Below, one piece after another: positions 25,606 to 34,728 of a stretch of DNA of 49,137 bases. Made by a program: the position numbers and the translations under genes. Location: NCBI GenBank assembly GCA_028278505.1, contig JANQEG010000065.1, forward strand, positions 1-49,137, read 5' to 3'. How positions within the stretch are numbered: position 1 is the first letter of the stretch; each line of letters opens with the position of its first letter. This stretch comes from Rhodobiaceae bacterium (GTDB taxonomy: Bacteria > Pseudomonadota > Alphaproteobacteria > Rhizobiales > JAKPQE01). The notes under the pieces are model-generated. The model was not told the DNA's origin and did not search any database. It was given only the letters and a program-made list of their open reading frames with translations.

Positions 25606-27696
25606 ATGAATATCCAGCAGCCCCTGAAGACCGGGTTCACCGCCTGTCCCCATGACTGCCCGTCGACCTGCGCGCTCGAGGTCGAGCTTCTCGATGACTT
25701 CTCGATCGGGCGCGTCCGCGGCTCCGCCGCCAATGCCTATACGGCCGGCGTCATCTGCGCCAAGGTCGCGCGCTATGCCGAACGCGTCCACCACCCGGAC
25801 CGGCTGACCCGGCCGCTGAAGCGGGTCGGGGCCAAGGGGGAGAGGCGGTTCGAGCCTCTGTCCTGGGACGAGGCGCTTGATATCGTTGCGGAAAAGTTCA
25901 ACGAAGCCGAGGCCGCGCTGGGCCCGGAGGCGGTCTGGCCCTACTACTATGCCGGCACAATGGGCCTCATCCAGCGCGACGGCATCCATCGCCTGCGCCA
26001 TGTGAAGCGTTATTCCGGCCAGCACGACACCATCTGTTCCATGGTGTCGTCGACGGCGTTCATCGCCGGTACCGGAAAGCTCGCCGGTCCCGATCCGCGC
26101 GAGATGGCCAAGTCCGACTGCATCGTCATCTGGGGCACCAACGCCGCGGCGACCCAGGTCAATGTGCTCACCCACGCCGTCCGGGCGCGCAAGGACCACG
26201 GCGCCAGGATCGTCGCCATCGATATCTACCGGACGCCGACGCTGGAGCAGGCCGATCTGCCGCTGATCCTGAAGCCCGGCACCGACGGCGCGCTCGCCTG
26301 CGCGGTGATGCACGTGCTCTTTCGCGACGGCCATGCGGACCGGGACTATCTGGCGCGCTACACCGATGCGCCGGGCGAACTCGAGGCGCATCTGAAGTCC
26401 CGCACGCCTGAATGGGCGGCGGCGATCACCGGCCTCACCGTCGACGAGATCGAGGAATTTGCCGCTCTGGTCGGCCGCACCCCGAAAACCTATTTCCGGC
26501 TCGGTTTCGGCTTCACCCGCCAGCGCAACGGCGCGGTCGCCATGCACGCAGCCTCCGCGATCGCCGCCGTCACCGGCGCCTGGCGGCACGAGGGCGGCGG
26601 CGCCTTCCATTCCAATGGCGGCATCTTCACGCTCGACAATTCGGCGGTCATCGGCGCCGATGCGATCGATCCCTCGATCCGCAAGCTCGACCAGTCGCGC
26701 ATCGGCGAAATCCTGACCGGCGACGCCGAGGCTCTGCTCGGCGGGCCGCCGGTCACCGCCATGATCGTTCAGAACACCAATCCGATGTCGGTGGCGCCCG
26801 ACCAGGCGCGGGTCCGCGAAGGCTTCCTGCGCGACGATCTGTTCGTCTGCGTCCACGAGCAGTTCATGACCGAGACGGCGCAGATGGCCGACATCGTGCT
26901 GCCGGCGACGATGTTCCTGGAGCACGACGACATCTATCGCGGCGGCGGCCATCAATATCTGCTGCTCGGCCCGAAACTGATCGAGGCGCCCGGCGAATGC
27001 CGCTCCAATCACGAGGTCCATTGCGCGTTGGCCGACCGCCTCGGTGCCGAGCACGAGGGCTTCACCATGACCGCGCGCGAGCACATCGATTTGATGCTCA
27101 GCCGCTCCGGCCATGGCGGTATTGCCGAGATCGAGCGGAGCAAATGGATCGACTGCCAACCGGATTTCGAAACCGCCCACTATCTGAACGGTTTTGCGTT
27201 CCCAGACGGCAAGTTCCGCTTCAAGCCGGACTGGACGAGCGTCGCCTATAAAAATGCCGGGCTCATGGGGCCGTGGCAGGACATGCCGGCCCTGCCCGAC
27301 CATTGGGCGGTGAACGAAGATGCTGATGAGGAGCACCCGCTCCGGCTGGCCACGTCGCCGGCCCGCAATTTCCTCAACTCCAGCTTCAACAACACGCCGA
27401 CGTCGCTCGACAAGGAGTTTCGGCCCTCGCTCATGATCCACCCCGACGATGCCGCCGAACTCGACGTGACCGAGGCCGACGAGGTGGTCGTCGGCAATCA
27501 CCGCGGCGAGGTCAGGCTCACTGCCCGCCTGTTTGATGGGCTCTGCCGCGGTGTCGTGATCGCCGAAAGCATCTGGCCCAACGCCGCCCATCGCGACGGC
27601 CGCGGTATCAACATGTTGACCGGCAGCGCCCCGACCGCGCCCCATGGCGGCGCCGCGTTCCACGACAATCGCGTATGGATCAGAAAGGCGGAGTGA
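25606..27696 (+). CDS. molybdopterin-dependent oxidoreductase (DMSO reductase superfamily)
   Basis: A 696-aa enzyme expected to carry a bis-MGD molybdenum cofactor and one 4Fe-4S cluster. The cluster motif is C14-x3-C18-x3-C22-x28-C51. Downstream are VWPYYYAGTMGLIQRDG, the cofactor-binding CIVIWGTNAAATQVN, NTNPMSVAPDQ and the C-terminal molydopterin-dinucleotide domain (about 575-690). There is no Tat signal, so it is cytoplasmic and soluble. The start at 25606 is chosen for the Shine-Dalgarno (GGAGAGG) and because the upstream GTG frame lacks family similarity. No electron-transfer subunit or cofactor gene is adjacent, so donor and substrate are unknown. Confidence 0.88.
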   Translation: MNIQQPLKTGFTACPHDCPSTCALEVELLDDFSIGRVRGSAANAYTAGVICAKVARYAERVHHPDRLTRPLKRVGAKGERRFEPLSWDEALDIVAEKFNEAEAALGPEAVWPYYYAGTMGLIQRDGIHRLRHVKRYSGQHDTICSMVSSTAFIAGTGKLAGPDPREMAKSDCIVIWGTNAAATQVNVLTHAVRARKDHGARIVAIDIYRTPTLEQADLPLILKPGTDGALACAVMHVLFRDGHADRDYLARYTDAPGELEAHLKSRTPEWAAAITGLTVDEIEEFAALVGRTPKTYFRLGFGFTRQRNGAVAMHAASAIAAVTGAWRHEGGGAFHSNGGIFTLDNSAVIGADAIDPSIRKLDQSRIGEILTGDAEALLGGPPVTAMIVQNTNPMSVAPDQARVREGFLRDDLFVCVHEQFMTETAQMADIVLPATMFLEHDDIYRGGGHQYLLLGPKLIEAPGECRSNHEVHCALADRLGAEHEGFTMTAREHIDLMLSRSGHGGIAEIERSKWIDCQPDFETAHYLNGFAFPDGKFRFKPDWTSVAYKNAGLMGPWQDMPALPDHWAVNEDADEEHPLRLATSPARNFLNSSFNNTPTSLDKEFRPSLMIHPDDAAELDVTEADEVVVGNHRGEVRLTARLFDGLCRGVVIAESIWPNAAHRDGRGINMLTGSAPTAPHGGAAFHDNRVWIRKAE

Positions 27697-27839
27697 GGCC
27701 GGGCCGGCGCCCATTGCCCGCCGACGTCCGCCGCCGCAATGCAACTAAGCCTTAGCAAAGATGCAAAAAAAGGGTGTCGGTCGCGGCGATATTGCGCTAG
27801 GGAAATGCACCGAGGGTGGCCGCTGCTCGGAGATCGTCC

Positions 27840-28148
27840 ATGCGTTTCAGTTTTTCCCAAACCGTCTGTCGCGGCGTGTTGCTTCTCGCCGCTGTCGCCG
27901 TAGCGACTCCGGCCGTCGGCGCCGGCATGAGCCGGGAACTCGCCCGCCAGAAGGTCGTCGACCAATGCGTCTATTCCGAATGGAAGCACAAGGACAGGCG
28001 CGACACCGCCGCCAAGCGCTGCGTCTGCGCGGCCAAGCGGTTCGTCAGGGCGATGGACGAAGAGGAATTCGCCGCCTATGTCAGGCGCGGCAAGATGAGC
28101 CGCATCCATGCGGAGAAATGGAACGCGGCGATGGATAAGTGCGATTGA
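27840..28148 (+). CDS. small exported protein with four cysteines
   Basis: A 102-aa protein that I do not recognise. It has a signal peptide (hydrophobic core GVLLLAAVAVATPAVGA, cleavage likely near residue 28). The mature part is about 74 aa, mostly helical and charged, with Cys at 43, 61, 63 and 101, which could form two periplasmic disulfides or bind a metal. The ATG at 27840 is preferred to an upstream start because it leads straight into the signal peptide. It ends 15 bp from the stop of the convergent purN. Confidence 0.72.
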   Translation: MRFSFSQTVCRGVLLLAAVAVATPAVGAGMSRELARQKVVDQCVYSEWKHKDRRDTAAKRCVCAAKRFVRAMDEEEFAAYVRRGKMSRIHAEKWNAAMDKCD

Positions 28149-28163
28149 CGGGCGACAGCGCCG

Positions 28164-28817
28164 CTACCGTTTCGGCACGATCAGCACCTCCGGTCCGACA
28201 TCCCCCTCCACATCGATAACGACGCGTTCGCCGACAATGCGGGTTCGCCCGGCGGCAACCAGCTTCAGCGCCAGCGGGTAGAGCACGTGCTCCTGGACAA
28301 GCACGCGGGCGGCGAGCGTCTCGGCGTCGTCACTGCCAAGCACCGGAACCGCCGCCTGGGCGATGATCGGCCCGGCATCGAGTTCCGGGGTGACGAAATG
28401 TACCGTGCAGCCGTGGATCCTGACGCCGGCGTCCAGTGCCCGTTGATGCGTGTCGAGGCCCTTGAACAGCGGCAGCAATGACGGATGGATGTTGAGCAGC
28501 CGCTCGTGCCAGTGTTCCGCAAACCATGGCGACAACAGCCGCATGAAGCCGGCAAGGCAGACGATGTCGGCGCCGGCCTCGGTCAGCCGCGCGCTGACCG
28601 CCCGGTCAAAGCTTTCCCGGTCGGCGAATTCGCGGTGATCGATCACCGCGGTTGCCACGCCGGCTTCCGCGGCGAGGTCGAGGCCGGCGGCGCTCGCGCG
28701 GTTGCTGATCACGATCGCGATCTCGGCCGGGTAGTCCGCGGCTTTTGCGGCGGCGATCAGGGCGGCCATGTTGGAGCCGCGCCCGGAAATCAGAATGCCG
28801 ACCTTCCTGCGCGCCAT
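28164..28817 (-). CDS. purN: phosphoribosylglycinamide formyltransferase PurN
   Basis: Uses 10-formyltetrahydrofolate to formylate GAR in de novo purine synthesis. The 217-aa protein has the N-terminal GILISGRGSNMAALI motif, the catalytic Asn/His in LLNIHPSLLPLFKG, and the Asp in HFVTPELDAGPII. It is 9 bp downstream of purM on the same strand; purM-purN is a standard operon. Confidence 0.95.
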   Translation of the reverse strand: MARRKVGILISGRGSNMAALIAAAKAADYPAEIAIVISNRASAAGLDLAAEAGVATAVIDHREFADRESFDRAVSARLTEAGADIVCLAGFMRLLSPWFAEHWHERLLNIHPSLLPLFKGLDTHQRALDAGVRIHGCTVHFVTPELDAGPIIAQAAVPVLGSDDAETLAARVLVQEHVLYPLALKLVAAGRTRIVGERVVIDVEGDVGPEVLIVPKR

Positions 28818-28826
28818 GGCGATTTC

Positions 28827-29930
28827 CTACCAGGAGAGGTCGAGCGTGCCGGAGGCCTCGACCCGGGCCGGGCCGCCGGCCGAACCGATCCGGCCGAGGG
28901 TAGCGACGCTCTCGCCTGCCGCCTCGAACGCAGCCGTGATGTCGGCCGCCCTTTCGGTCTCAACGACCGCGACCATGCCGATGCCGCAATTGAAGGTGCG
29001 CAGCATTTCCGCCGCGTCGATCCCGCCGAGGCAGGCGAGCCAGCGGAACACCGGCGACACCGGAATCCGGTCGAGCGCGATCTCGGCCACGCATCCGGCC
29101 GGGAGCACGCGCGGCAAATTGTCGATTAATCCACCGCCGGTGATATGGGCAAACGCCTTGATGCCGCCGATCTCGCGCAGCGCCGCGAGCATGGCGCGCA
29201 CATAGATCCGCGTCGGCGTCAGCAGCGCCTGCCCGAGCGTCTTGCCGGGCGCGTAGGGCGCGGGGTCGCCATAGTCGAAGCGGTGGTCCTCGACCAGCCT
29301 GCGGATCAGCGAAAAGCCGTTCGAATGGGCGCCCGAGGAGGCGAGGCCGAGCAGGACATCGCCGTCGCCGATATCGGCGCGCGGCAGCAACTGGCCGCGC
29401 TCCGCCGCGCCGACGGAAAAGCCGGCAAGATCATAGTCGCCGTCGCCATAGACGCCGGGCATCTCCGCGGTCTCGCCGCCGATCAGCGCCGCGCCGGCCT
29501 GGCGGCAGCCCTCGGCGATGCCTTCCACGACCGCGGCCGCAATTTCGATGTCGAGCCGGCCGGAGGCGAAATAATCGAGGAAGAACAGCGGCTCGGCGCC
29601 CTGGACCGCAAGATCGTTGACGCACATGGCGACGAGATCGATGCCGACCGTGTTGTGGATGCCGGTGGCTGCGGCGATCTTCACCTTGGTGCCGACGCCG
29701 TCATTCGCCGCCACAAGGATCGGATCGGCAAAGCCGGCGGCCTTCAGATCGAACAGCCCGCCAAAGCCGCCGAGCTCGGCGTCGGCGCCCGACCTTGCGG
29801 TGGACTTGACGAGCGATCGGATACGGTCGACCAGCAGGTTGCCGGCATCGATGTCCACGCCCGCCCCGGCATAGGTGTAGGATTGCGAATCCTCCGAAAC
29901 TGCGCTGTCGCCCATCGTCGTTCCCGTCAT
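28827..29930 (-). CDS. purM: phosphoribosylformylglycinamidine cyclo-ligase PurM
   Basis: ATP-dependent AIR synthetase of purine synthesis. The protein has the [14 protein letters not shown] start region, the ATP-binding [12 protein letters not shown], the [11 protein letters not shown] motif and the [16 protein letters not shown] block. It is 367 aa from ATG 29930 or 362 aa from ATG 29915. A possible promoter (TTGCAA at 29972-29967 and TTATTG at 29949-29944, 17-bp spacer) would leave almost no leader for the first ATG and therefore slightly favours the second. Confidence 0.94.
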   Translation of the reverse strand: MTGTTMGDSAVSEDSQSYTYAGAGVDIDAGNLLVDRIRSLVKSTARSGADAELGGFGGLFDLKAAGFADPILVAANDGVGTKVKIAAATGIHNTVGIDLVAMCVNDLAVQGAEPLFFLDYFASGRLDIEIAAAVVEGIAEGCRQAGAALIGGETAEMPGVYGDGDYDLAGFSVGAAERGQLLPRADIGDGDVLLGLASSGAHSNGFSLIRRLVEDHRFDYGDPAPYAPGKTLGQALLTPTRIYVRAMLAALREIGGIKAFAHITGGGLIDNLPRVLPAGCVAEIALDRIPVSPVFRWLACLGGIDAAEMLRTFNCGIGMVAVVETERAADITAAFEAAGESVATLGRIGSAGGPARVEASGTLDLSW

Positions 29931-29981
29931 TCGCCGGCCGCCTCAATAAAAGCTTGGCCTACACCCTTGCAATCGCCAAAT

Positions 29982-30033
29982 CTAGAGTATCGGATGCGAC
30001 ATCGAAACTAGAGTATCGGATGCGACATCGATA
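29982..30033. repeat. 26-bp direct tandem repeat between purM and pgsA-like gene
   Basis: CTAGAGTATCGGATGCGACA plus six more bases occurs twice in immediate succession (29982-30007 and 30008-30033), differing at one base near the end of the unit. It lies in the short divergent intergenic region, just upstream of the CDP-alcohol phosphatidyltransferase gene and behind the purM promoter. It may be a duplicated operator or a replication-slippage product. Confidence 0.7.
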
Positions 30034-30085
30034 GGATTCGAATTCGCCGAACCGATTGTCCCCGGCAAATGCAGACAGGTTTTTC

Positions 30086-30646
30086 GTGACGCTGCCCAAT
30101 CTGATCACTATCGGCCGATTGTTCATGGTGCCGCTCGTCGTCTGGCTGATTGCCTCCGACCTGCCGGCCCTGGCCTTCATCTTTTTCGTGATCGCCGGGA
30201 TTTCGGACGGCGTCGACGGCTTCATCGCCAAGCGCTACGACCTATCGAGCGAACTCGGCGCCTATCTCGATCCGATCGCCGACAAGGCCCTGCTCGTCTC
30301 GATCTTCGTTGCCCTCAGCGTGCAGGGGGCGATCCCGATCTGGCTCGCCATCATGGTGGTCAGCCGCGACCTGCTCATCGTCGGCGCGTTCATCCTCTCC
30401 TATCTGCTCGACCAGCCGATGACGCCGAAACCGCTCTGGGTGAGCAAGGGCAACACCGTTTTCCAGCTCGTGCTTGCCGCCGCGGTTCTCGCCGATCTCG
30501 GATTCGATATCGGCATGGATGTCTTTCGCATGGTATTGGTGTTCATCGTCGCCGCGCTGACCGCCCTGTCGGCGGCGGCCTATTTGGTCGGCTGGATCCG
30601 GCACATGGGCGGGATCGTATCGGACGGCGAACAGCACCAGGGGTGA
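30086..30646 (+). CDS. CDP-alcohol phosphatidyltransferase (PgsA-like)
   Basis: Integral membrane enzyme of phospholipid synthesis, most similar to phosphatidylglycerophosphate synthase. The family motif D-G-x2-A-R-x8-G-x3-D-x3-D is present, in a slightly modified form, as DGFIAKR, then SSELGAYLDPIAD. About 186 aa with five to six membrane segments. The GTG at 30086 gives MTLPNLITIGRL, the usual family start, with AGG upstream; an in-frame TTG at 30056 would add ten residues. It heads a + strand run with the AI-2E permease 4 bp behind it. Head-group substrate (glycerol-3-phosphate or another alcohol) is not provable from sequence. Confidence 0.85.
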   Translation: MTLPNLITIGRLFMVPLVVWLIASDLPALAFIFFVIAGISDGVDGFIAKRYDLSSELGAYLDPIADKALLVSIFVALSVQGAIPIWLAIMVVSRDLLIVGAFILSYLLDQPMTPKPLWVSKGNTVFQLVLAAAVLADLGFDIGMDVFRMVLVFIVAALTALSAAAYLVGWIRHMGGIVSDGEQHQG

Positions 30647-30650
30647 AGCG

Positions 30651-31751
30651 GTGAGCCTTCAGCGACAGGTCACGTTTTGGGCCGCCATCGCGGTCATCTT
30701 CGCCGTCCTGCTCTACCTGTTGAGCGACGTCGTGATGCCGTTCGTCGCCGGAATGGCGCTGGCCTATTTTCTCGATCCCGTCGCCGACCGGCTGGAGCGC
30801 GCCGGTTTCGGCCGGTTGGCCGCGACCGTCACCATTCTGTTCGCCTTCCTGCTTCTGTTCACCGCGGTGCTCCTGCTGCTGGTTCCGGTCCTCGGCCAGC
30901 AGCTCGCCGCCTTCATTGAGCGCCTGCCCGACTATGTGACGCGGCTGCAGGGCCTGCTGACGCAGCTTGCCGAAGGCCGGCTCGGCCGGCTGGTCGACGA
31001 AAACCTGGAACAGCTCAAAGAGCAGCTCGGCGGCATCGTCTCGCAGAGCGCGCAATGGCTCGCCACGCTGCTCAGCTCGCTGTGGTCCGGCGGACAGGCG
31101 GTCGCCGGCGTGCTGTCGCTGTTCATCATCACCCCGATCGTCGCCTTCTACCTGCTCTACGACTGGGATCGGATGGTCGCCAAGCTCGATACCTGGCTGC
31201 CGCGCGACCACGCCCCGACGATCCGCAAGCTCGCCCGCGAAATCGACACGACGCTGTCGGCGTTTGTGCGCGGGCAGGGCTCGTCCTGCCTCGTGCTCGG
31301 CACCTATTATGCCATTGCGCTGTCGCTGACCGGGCTCAATTTCGGCCTGCTGATCGGTCTTGCCACCGGTCTTATCAGCTTCATCCCCTTCATCGGCGCA
31401 ACCGTCGGCCTGGTCGCGGCCGGATCGGTCGCGCTGGTCCAGTTCTGGCCGGACTGGGTGATGATCTCGGTCGTCGTCGCCATCTTCCTCTCCGGTCAGG
31501 TGCTTGAGGGCTATGTGCTGCAGCCCTATCTGGTCGGCACCAATGTCGGGCTGCATCCGGTGGTGCTGATGTTCGCGCTCTTGGCCTTCGGCGCCCTGTT
31601 CGGCTTTGTCGGCATGCTGGTCGCGGTGCCGGCGGCGGCGGCGCTCCGCGTGTTGTTGATCCACGCGCTGCAGCACTATCTGACGAGCCCGATCTATCGC
31701 GGCGTCGGCGTCACCCTGCCGGATGACGAGCCGCCCGAAAGCCGGGAATAG
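30651..31751 (+). CDS. AI-2E family transporter (PerM-like permease)
   Basis: Inner-membrane protein of 366 aa with about eight membrane helices, arranged as in the family: an N-terminal pair of helices (FVAGMALAYFLDPVADRLE), a soluble amphipathic middle region (about 90-150), then SLFIITPIVAFYLLYDWD, LIGLATGLISFIPFIGATVG and GYVLQPYLVGTNVGLHPV. Known members range from AI-2 exporters to ion antiporters, so the substrate is open. GTG start; 4 bp after the PgsA-like gene and 4 bp before hda, so co-transcription is likely. AI-2E followed by hda is conserved in Rhizobiales. Confidence 0.9.
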   Translation: MSLQRQVTFWAAIAVIFAVLLYLLSDVVMPFVAGMALAYFLDPVADRLERAGFGRLAATVTILFAFLLLFTAVLLLLVPVLGQQLAAFIERLPDYVTRLQGLLTQLAEGRLGRLVDENLEQLKEQLGGIVSQSAQWLATLLSSLWSGGQAVAGVLSLFIITPIVAFYLLYDWDRMVAKLDTWLPRDHAPTIRKLAREIDTTLSAFVRGQGSSCLVLGTYYAIALSLTGLNFGLLIGLATGLISFIPFIGATVGLVAAGSVALVQFWPDWVMISVVVAIFLSGQVLEGYVLQPYLVGTNVGLHPVVLMFALLAFGALFGFVGMLVAVPAAAALRVLLIHALQHYLTSPIYRGVGVTLPDDEPPESRE

Positions 31752-31755
31752 GGTC

Positions 31756-32460
31756 ATGGCGCGCGGCGGCAATAAGGGTCAGTTGCCGCTCGATCTCGCG
31801 CTCGCCCCGGCGCAGGGGCGCGACGATTTCCTGGTCTCGGAGTCCAATCGTGCCGCGGTCGAGCTCATCGATCGCTGGCCGGACTGGGACACGGCCGCAG
31901 CCGTGCTGGTCGGCCCGCCCGGTTCCGGCAAGAGCCATCTGCTGGCGGTCTGGGCCGGCCGCGCCGGCGCGCCGATCGTCCCGGCCACCGATCTCGCCGC
32001 CGCCGGGGCGGTCGAGCTGGTCGCCCGCCACGGCCTCGGGATCGAGGCGATCGACGATCCGGCCGCCGACGAAACCGCCCTGTTCCACACCCTCAACGCC
32101 GCCCGCGAACACGGGCGATCGGTGCTGATGACGAGCCGGATGGCGCCGGCGGCGTGGACGCCGAAGCTCGCCGATCTCGCCTCGCGGCTGCGCGCGGCGA
32201 TGCCGGTGGAACTGGCCGAGCCCGACGACGAATTCCTCAAACGCGTGCTGGTCAAGCTGTTCGCCGACCGCCAGCTTGTGGTCGAACCGGCCGTAATCGG
32301 CTATATCGCGGTGAGGATGGAACGCTCGCTGGAGGCCGCGAACCTGATCGTCCGCGAGGTCGACCGGCGCGCCCTGGCCGAGCGCCGGCCGGTCACCCGC
32401 GCCGTCGCCGCGGCGGTTCTGGCGACGATCGGCGGCGAACGCGCCGCCGATCGCGAGTAG
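31756..32460 (+). CDS. hda: DnaA-related regulatory protein HdaA
   Basis: Clamp-bound AAA+ protein that stimulates ATP hydrolysis on DnaA and limits replication initiation. The 234-aa protein has the N-terminal sliding-clamp-binding motif QLPLDL (residues 9-14), Walker A GPPGSGKS (53-60) and a degenerate Walker B region (GIEAIDDPAADE). The C-terminal helical part ends with LEAANLIVREVDRRALAERR. The start ATG at 31756 places the clamp motif near the N-terminus, as required. It belongs to the AI-2E-hda-ppk-ppx group. Confidence 0.92.
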   Translation: MARGGNKGQLPLDLALAPAQGRDDFLVSESNRAAVELIDRWPDWDTAAAVLVGPPGSGKSHLLAVWAGRAGAPIVPATDLAAAGAVELVARHGLGIEAIDDPAADETALFHTLNAAREHGRSVLMTSRMAPAAWTPKLADLASRLRAAMPVELAEPDDEFLKRVLVKLFADRQLVVEPAVIGYIAVRMERSLEAANLIVREVDRRALAERRPVTRAVAAAVLATIGGERAADRE

Positions 32461-32505
32461 TCCGGGCGGCCGGTGATGCGGTTTTATGAGTCGACGTGAG
32501 GTTAA

Positions 32506-34728
32506 GTGTCCGCAATGGAAGTGATCACGACACCGGTTCCGCTGGAGAACGGCGTCGAATTCGATGAAGCTTACGGACTGGCGGAGGGCGAGAGCTGGCG
32601 CGACAATCCCAAGCGCTTCGTCAACCGCGAGTTTTCCTGGCTGCAGTTCAACATCCGCGTGCTCGAGGAAGCGGAGAACGCGAACCATCCGCTGCTGGAG
32701 CGGCTGCGGTTCCTGTCGATTTCAGCCAACAATCTCGACGAGTTCTTCATGGTGCGCGTCGCCGGCATCATCGGCCAGCACCGCGCCGGCATCACCAAGC
32801 GCTCCGATGACGGGCTGACCCCGGCCGAAACGCTCGCCAAGCTCGACGAGCACGTCACCGAACTGACCGACAAGCAGCAGCGGCGCTGGAAGGATTTGCA
32901 CCGGGAACTGGCCGAGAACGGCATCTATCTGATCGACGGCAGCGGTCTGTCGGGTGAAGACCGCGACTGGCTCGAAACCTATTTCTTAAGCGCCATCTTC
33001 CCGGCGCTGACGCCGCTTGCGGTCGACCCAGCGCACCCGTTCCCGTTCATCACCAATCTCGGGTTTTCGCTGGCGCTCGACCTCGCCCCCACCTCAGGCG
33101 GTGCGCGGATGACCGGCGTCATCCCGGTGCCCCACAAGCTCGACCGCTTCGTCCGGCTTCCCGAAAGACGCGGTGAAAAGCAGGTCGCCCGCTTCATCAG
33201 CCTGGAGAACGCGATCGGCGAGTTCATCAACAAGCTCTTTCCCGGCTACGAGGTGCTCGGGCGCGGCGTGTTCCGGGTCGTGCGCGATTCCGACATCGAG
33301 ATTGAGGAAGAGGCGGAGGATCTCGTCCGCCTGTTCGAGACGGCGCTGAAGCGGCGCCGGCGCGGTTCGGTGATCCGCCTGGAGCTCGAGGCGCAGATGC
33401 CGGATTCGCTGCGCCAGTTCGTCGCCAGTTCGCTCGGCGTCAGCGACAATGAATGTTTCCTCGTCGACGGCTTCATCGCCCTTGCCGATCTCTCCCAACT
33501 CGTCGGCCTCGATCGGTCTGAGCTCAAATTCTCGCCCTACGCGCCGCGTTTCCCCGAGCGGGTGCGCGAGCACAGCGGCGACAGCTTCGCCGCGATCCGC
33601 GAAAAGGACCTCATCGTCCACCATCCGTATGAATCGTTCGATGTGGTGCTGCAGTTCCTGAACCAGGCCGCCGCCGATCCCGACGTCGTCGCGATCAAGC
33701 AGACGCTCTACCGGACCTCCAGCGAGTCGCCGATCATCCGGGCGCTGGCCGAGGCGGCGGAAGCCGGCAAGTCGGTGACGGCGCTGGTTGAGTTGAAGGC
33801 GCGATTCGATGAGGAGGCCAATATCCGCTGGGCCCGCGACCTGGAACGCTCCGGCGCGCAGGTCGTGTTCGGCTTCATCGAGATGAAGACCCACGCCAAG
33901 CTGTCTTTGGTGGTGCGGCGCGAGGGCCGCGGTCTGGCCACCTATGTGCATATCGGCACCGGCAACTACCATCCGATAACCGCGCGGATCTACACCGATT
34001 TCTCCTTCTTCACCGCGAATCCGGCGATCGCCCGCGATGTCGCCCACATCTTCAATTTCATCACCGGCTATGCCGAGCCGGAAGAACTCGATCACATGGC
34101 GATGTCGCCGATCACCCTGCGCCGGCGCATCCTCGATCACATCCGCGACGAGATCGGCCACGCCGAGGCCGGCCGGCCGGCGGCGATCTGGCTGAAGATG
34201 AACTCGCTGGTCGATGCGCAGATCATCGATGCGCTCTACGAGGCCAGCGCCGCGGGCGTGCAGATCGACCTCAACGTGCGCGGCATCTGCTGCCTGCGCC
34301 CCGGCGTGCCGGGCCTCTCCGACAATATCCGCGTCAAGTCGGTGGTCGGCCGGTTCCTGGAGCATTCGCGCATTTTCTGCTTCGGCAACGGCGCCGGCCT
34401 GCCCTCGGCCGAGGCGATCGTCTACATCAGCTCGGCCGACCTGATGCCGCGCAATCTCGACCGCCGGGTCGAATCGCTGGTGCCGATCCTCAATCCGACC
34501 GTGCACGAGCAGGTGCTCGACCAGGTCATGGTCGCCACCTTCAAGGACAACCAGCAGAGCTGGTGGCTCTTGCCCGATGGCGGCCATCAACGCATAGTGC
34601 CGGCCGAGGGCGACGAGCCCTTCAACGTCCACAAATATTTCATGACCAATCCGAGTCTTTCCGGCCGTGGAAAATCGCTTAAAGACAGCCAGCCCCGCGC
34701 CTTCACTTCGCGAACCGCCGGTGACTGA
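32506..34728 (+). CDS. ppk: polyphosphate kinase 1
   Basis: Reversibly polymerises the gamma phosphate of ATP into inorganic polyphosphate. The 740-aa protein carries the N-terminal domain start [20 protein letters not shown], the catalytic His region [15 protein letters not shown] followed by [19 protein letters not shown], and the second His region [13 protein letters not shown]. The GTG at 32506 is preferred because GAGG is spaced 5-6 nt from it; an ATG lies three codons on. It overlaps ppx by 8 bp, so synthesis and hydrolysis of polyphosphate are encoded together. Confidence 0.96.
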   Translation: MSAMEVITTPVPLENGVEFDEAYGLAEGESWRDNPKRFVNREFSWLQFNIRVLEEAENANHPLLERLRFLSISANNLDEFFMVRVAGIIGQHRAGITKRSDDGLTPAETLAKLDEHVTELTDKQQRRWKDLHRELAENGIYLIDGSGLSGEDRDWLETYFLSAIFPALTPLAVDPAHPFPFITNLGFSLALDLAPTSGGARMTGVIPVPHKLDRFVRLPERRGEKQVARFISLENAIGEFINKLFPGYEVLGRGVFRVVRDSDIEIEEEAEDLVRLFETALKRRRRGSVIRLELEAQMPDSLRQFVASSLGVSDNECFLVDGFIALADLSQLVGLDRSELKFSPYAPRFPERVREHSGDSFAAIREKDLIVHHPYESFDVVLQFLNQAAADPDVVAIKQTLYRTSSESPIIRALAEAAEAGKSVTALVELKARFDEEANIRWARDLERSGAQVVFGFIEMKTHAKLSLVVRREGRGLATYVHIGTGNYHPITARIYTDFSFFTANPAIARDVAHIFNFITGYAEPEELDHMAMSPITLRRRILDHIRDEIGHAEAGRPAAIWLKMNSLVDAQIIDALYEASAAGVQIDLNVRGICCLRPGVPGLSDNIRVKSVVGRFLEHSRIFCFGNGAGLPSAEAIVYISSADLMPRNLDRRVESLVPILNPTVHEQVLDQVMVATFKDNQQSWWLLPDGGHQRIVPAEGDEPFNVHKYFMTNPSLSGRGKSLKDSQPRAFTSRTAGD

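Noticed and set aside
25522-27744. Very long antisense frame (740 codons) opposite the molybdoenzyme
   Set aside because: A complementary-strand artefact of high third-position GC; no start context or motifs, while the + strand product has clear domains.
34667-34720. Longer Ppx start at GTG 34667
   Set aside because: No Shine-Dalgarno and a 62-bp overlap with ppk; the 8-bp GTGACTGA overlap at 34721 is more usual, although the longer form cannot be excluded.
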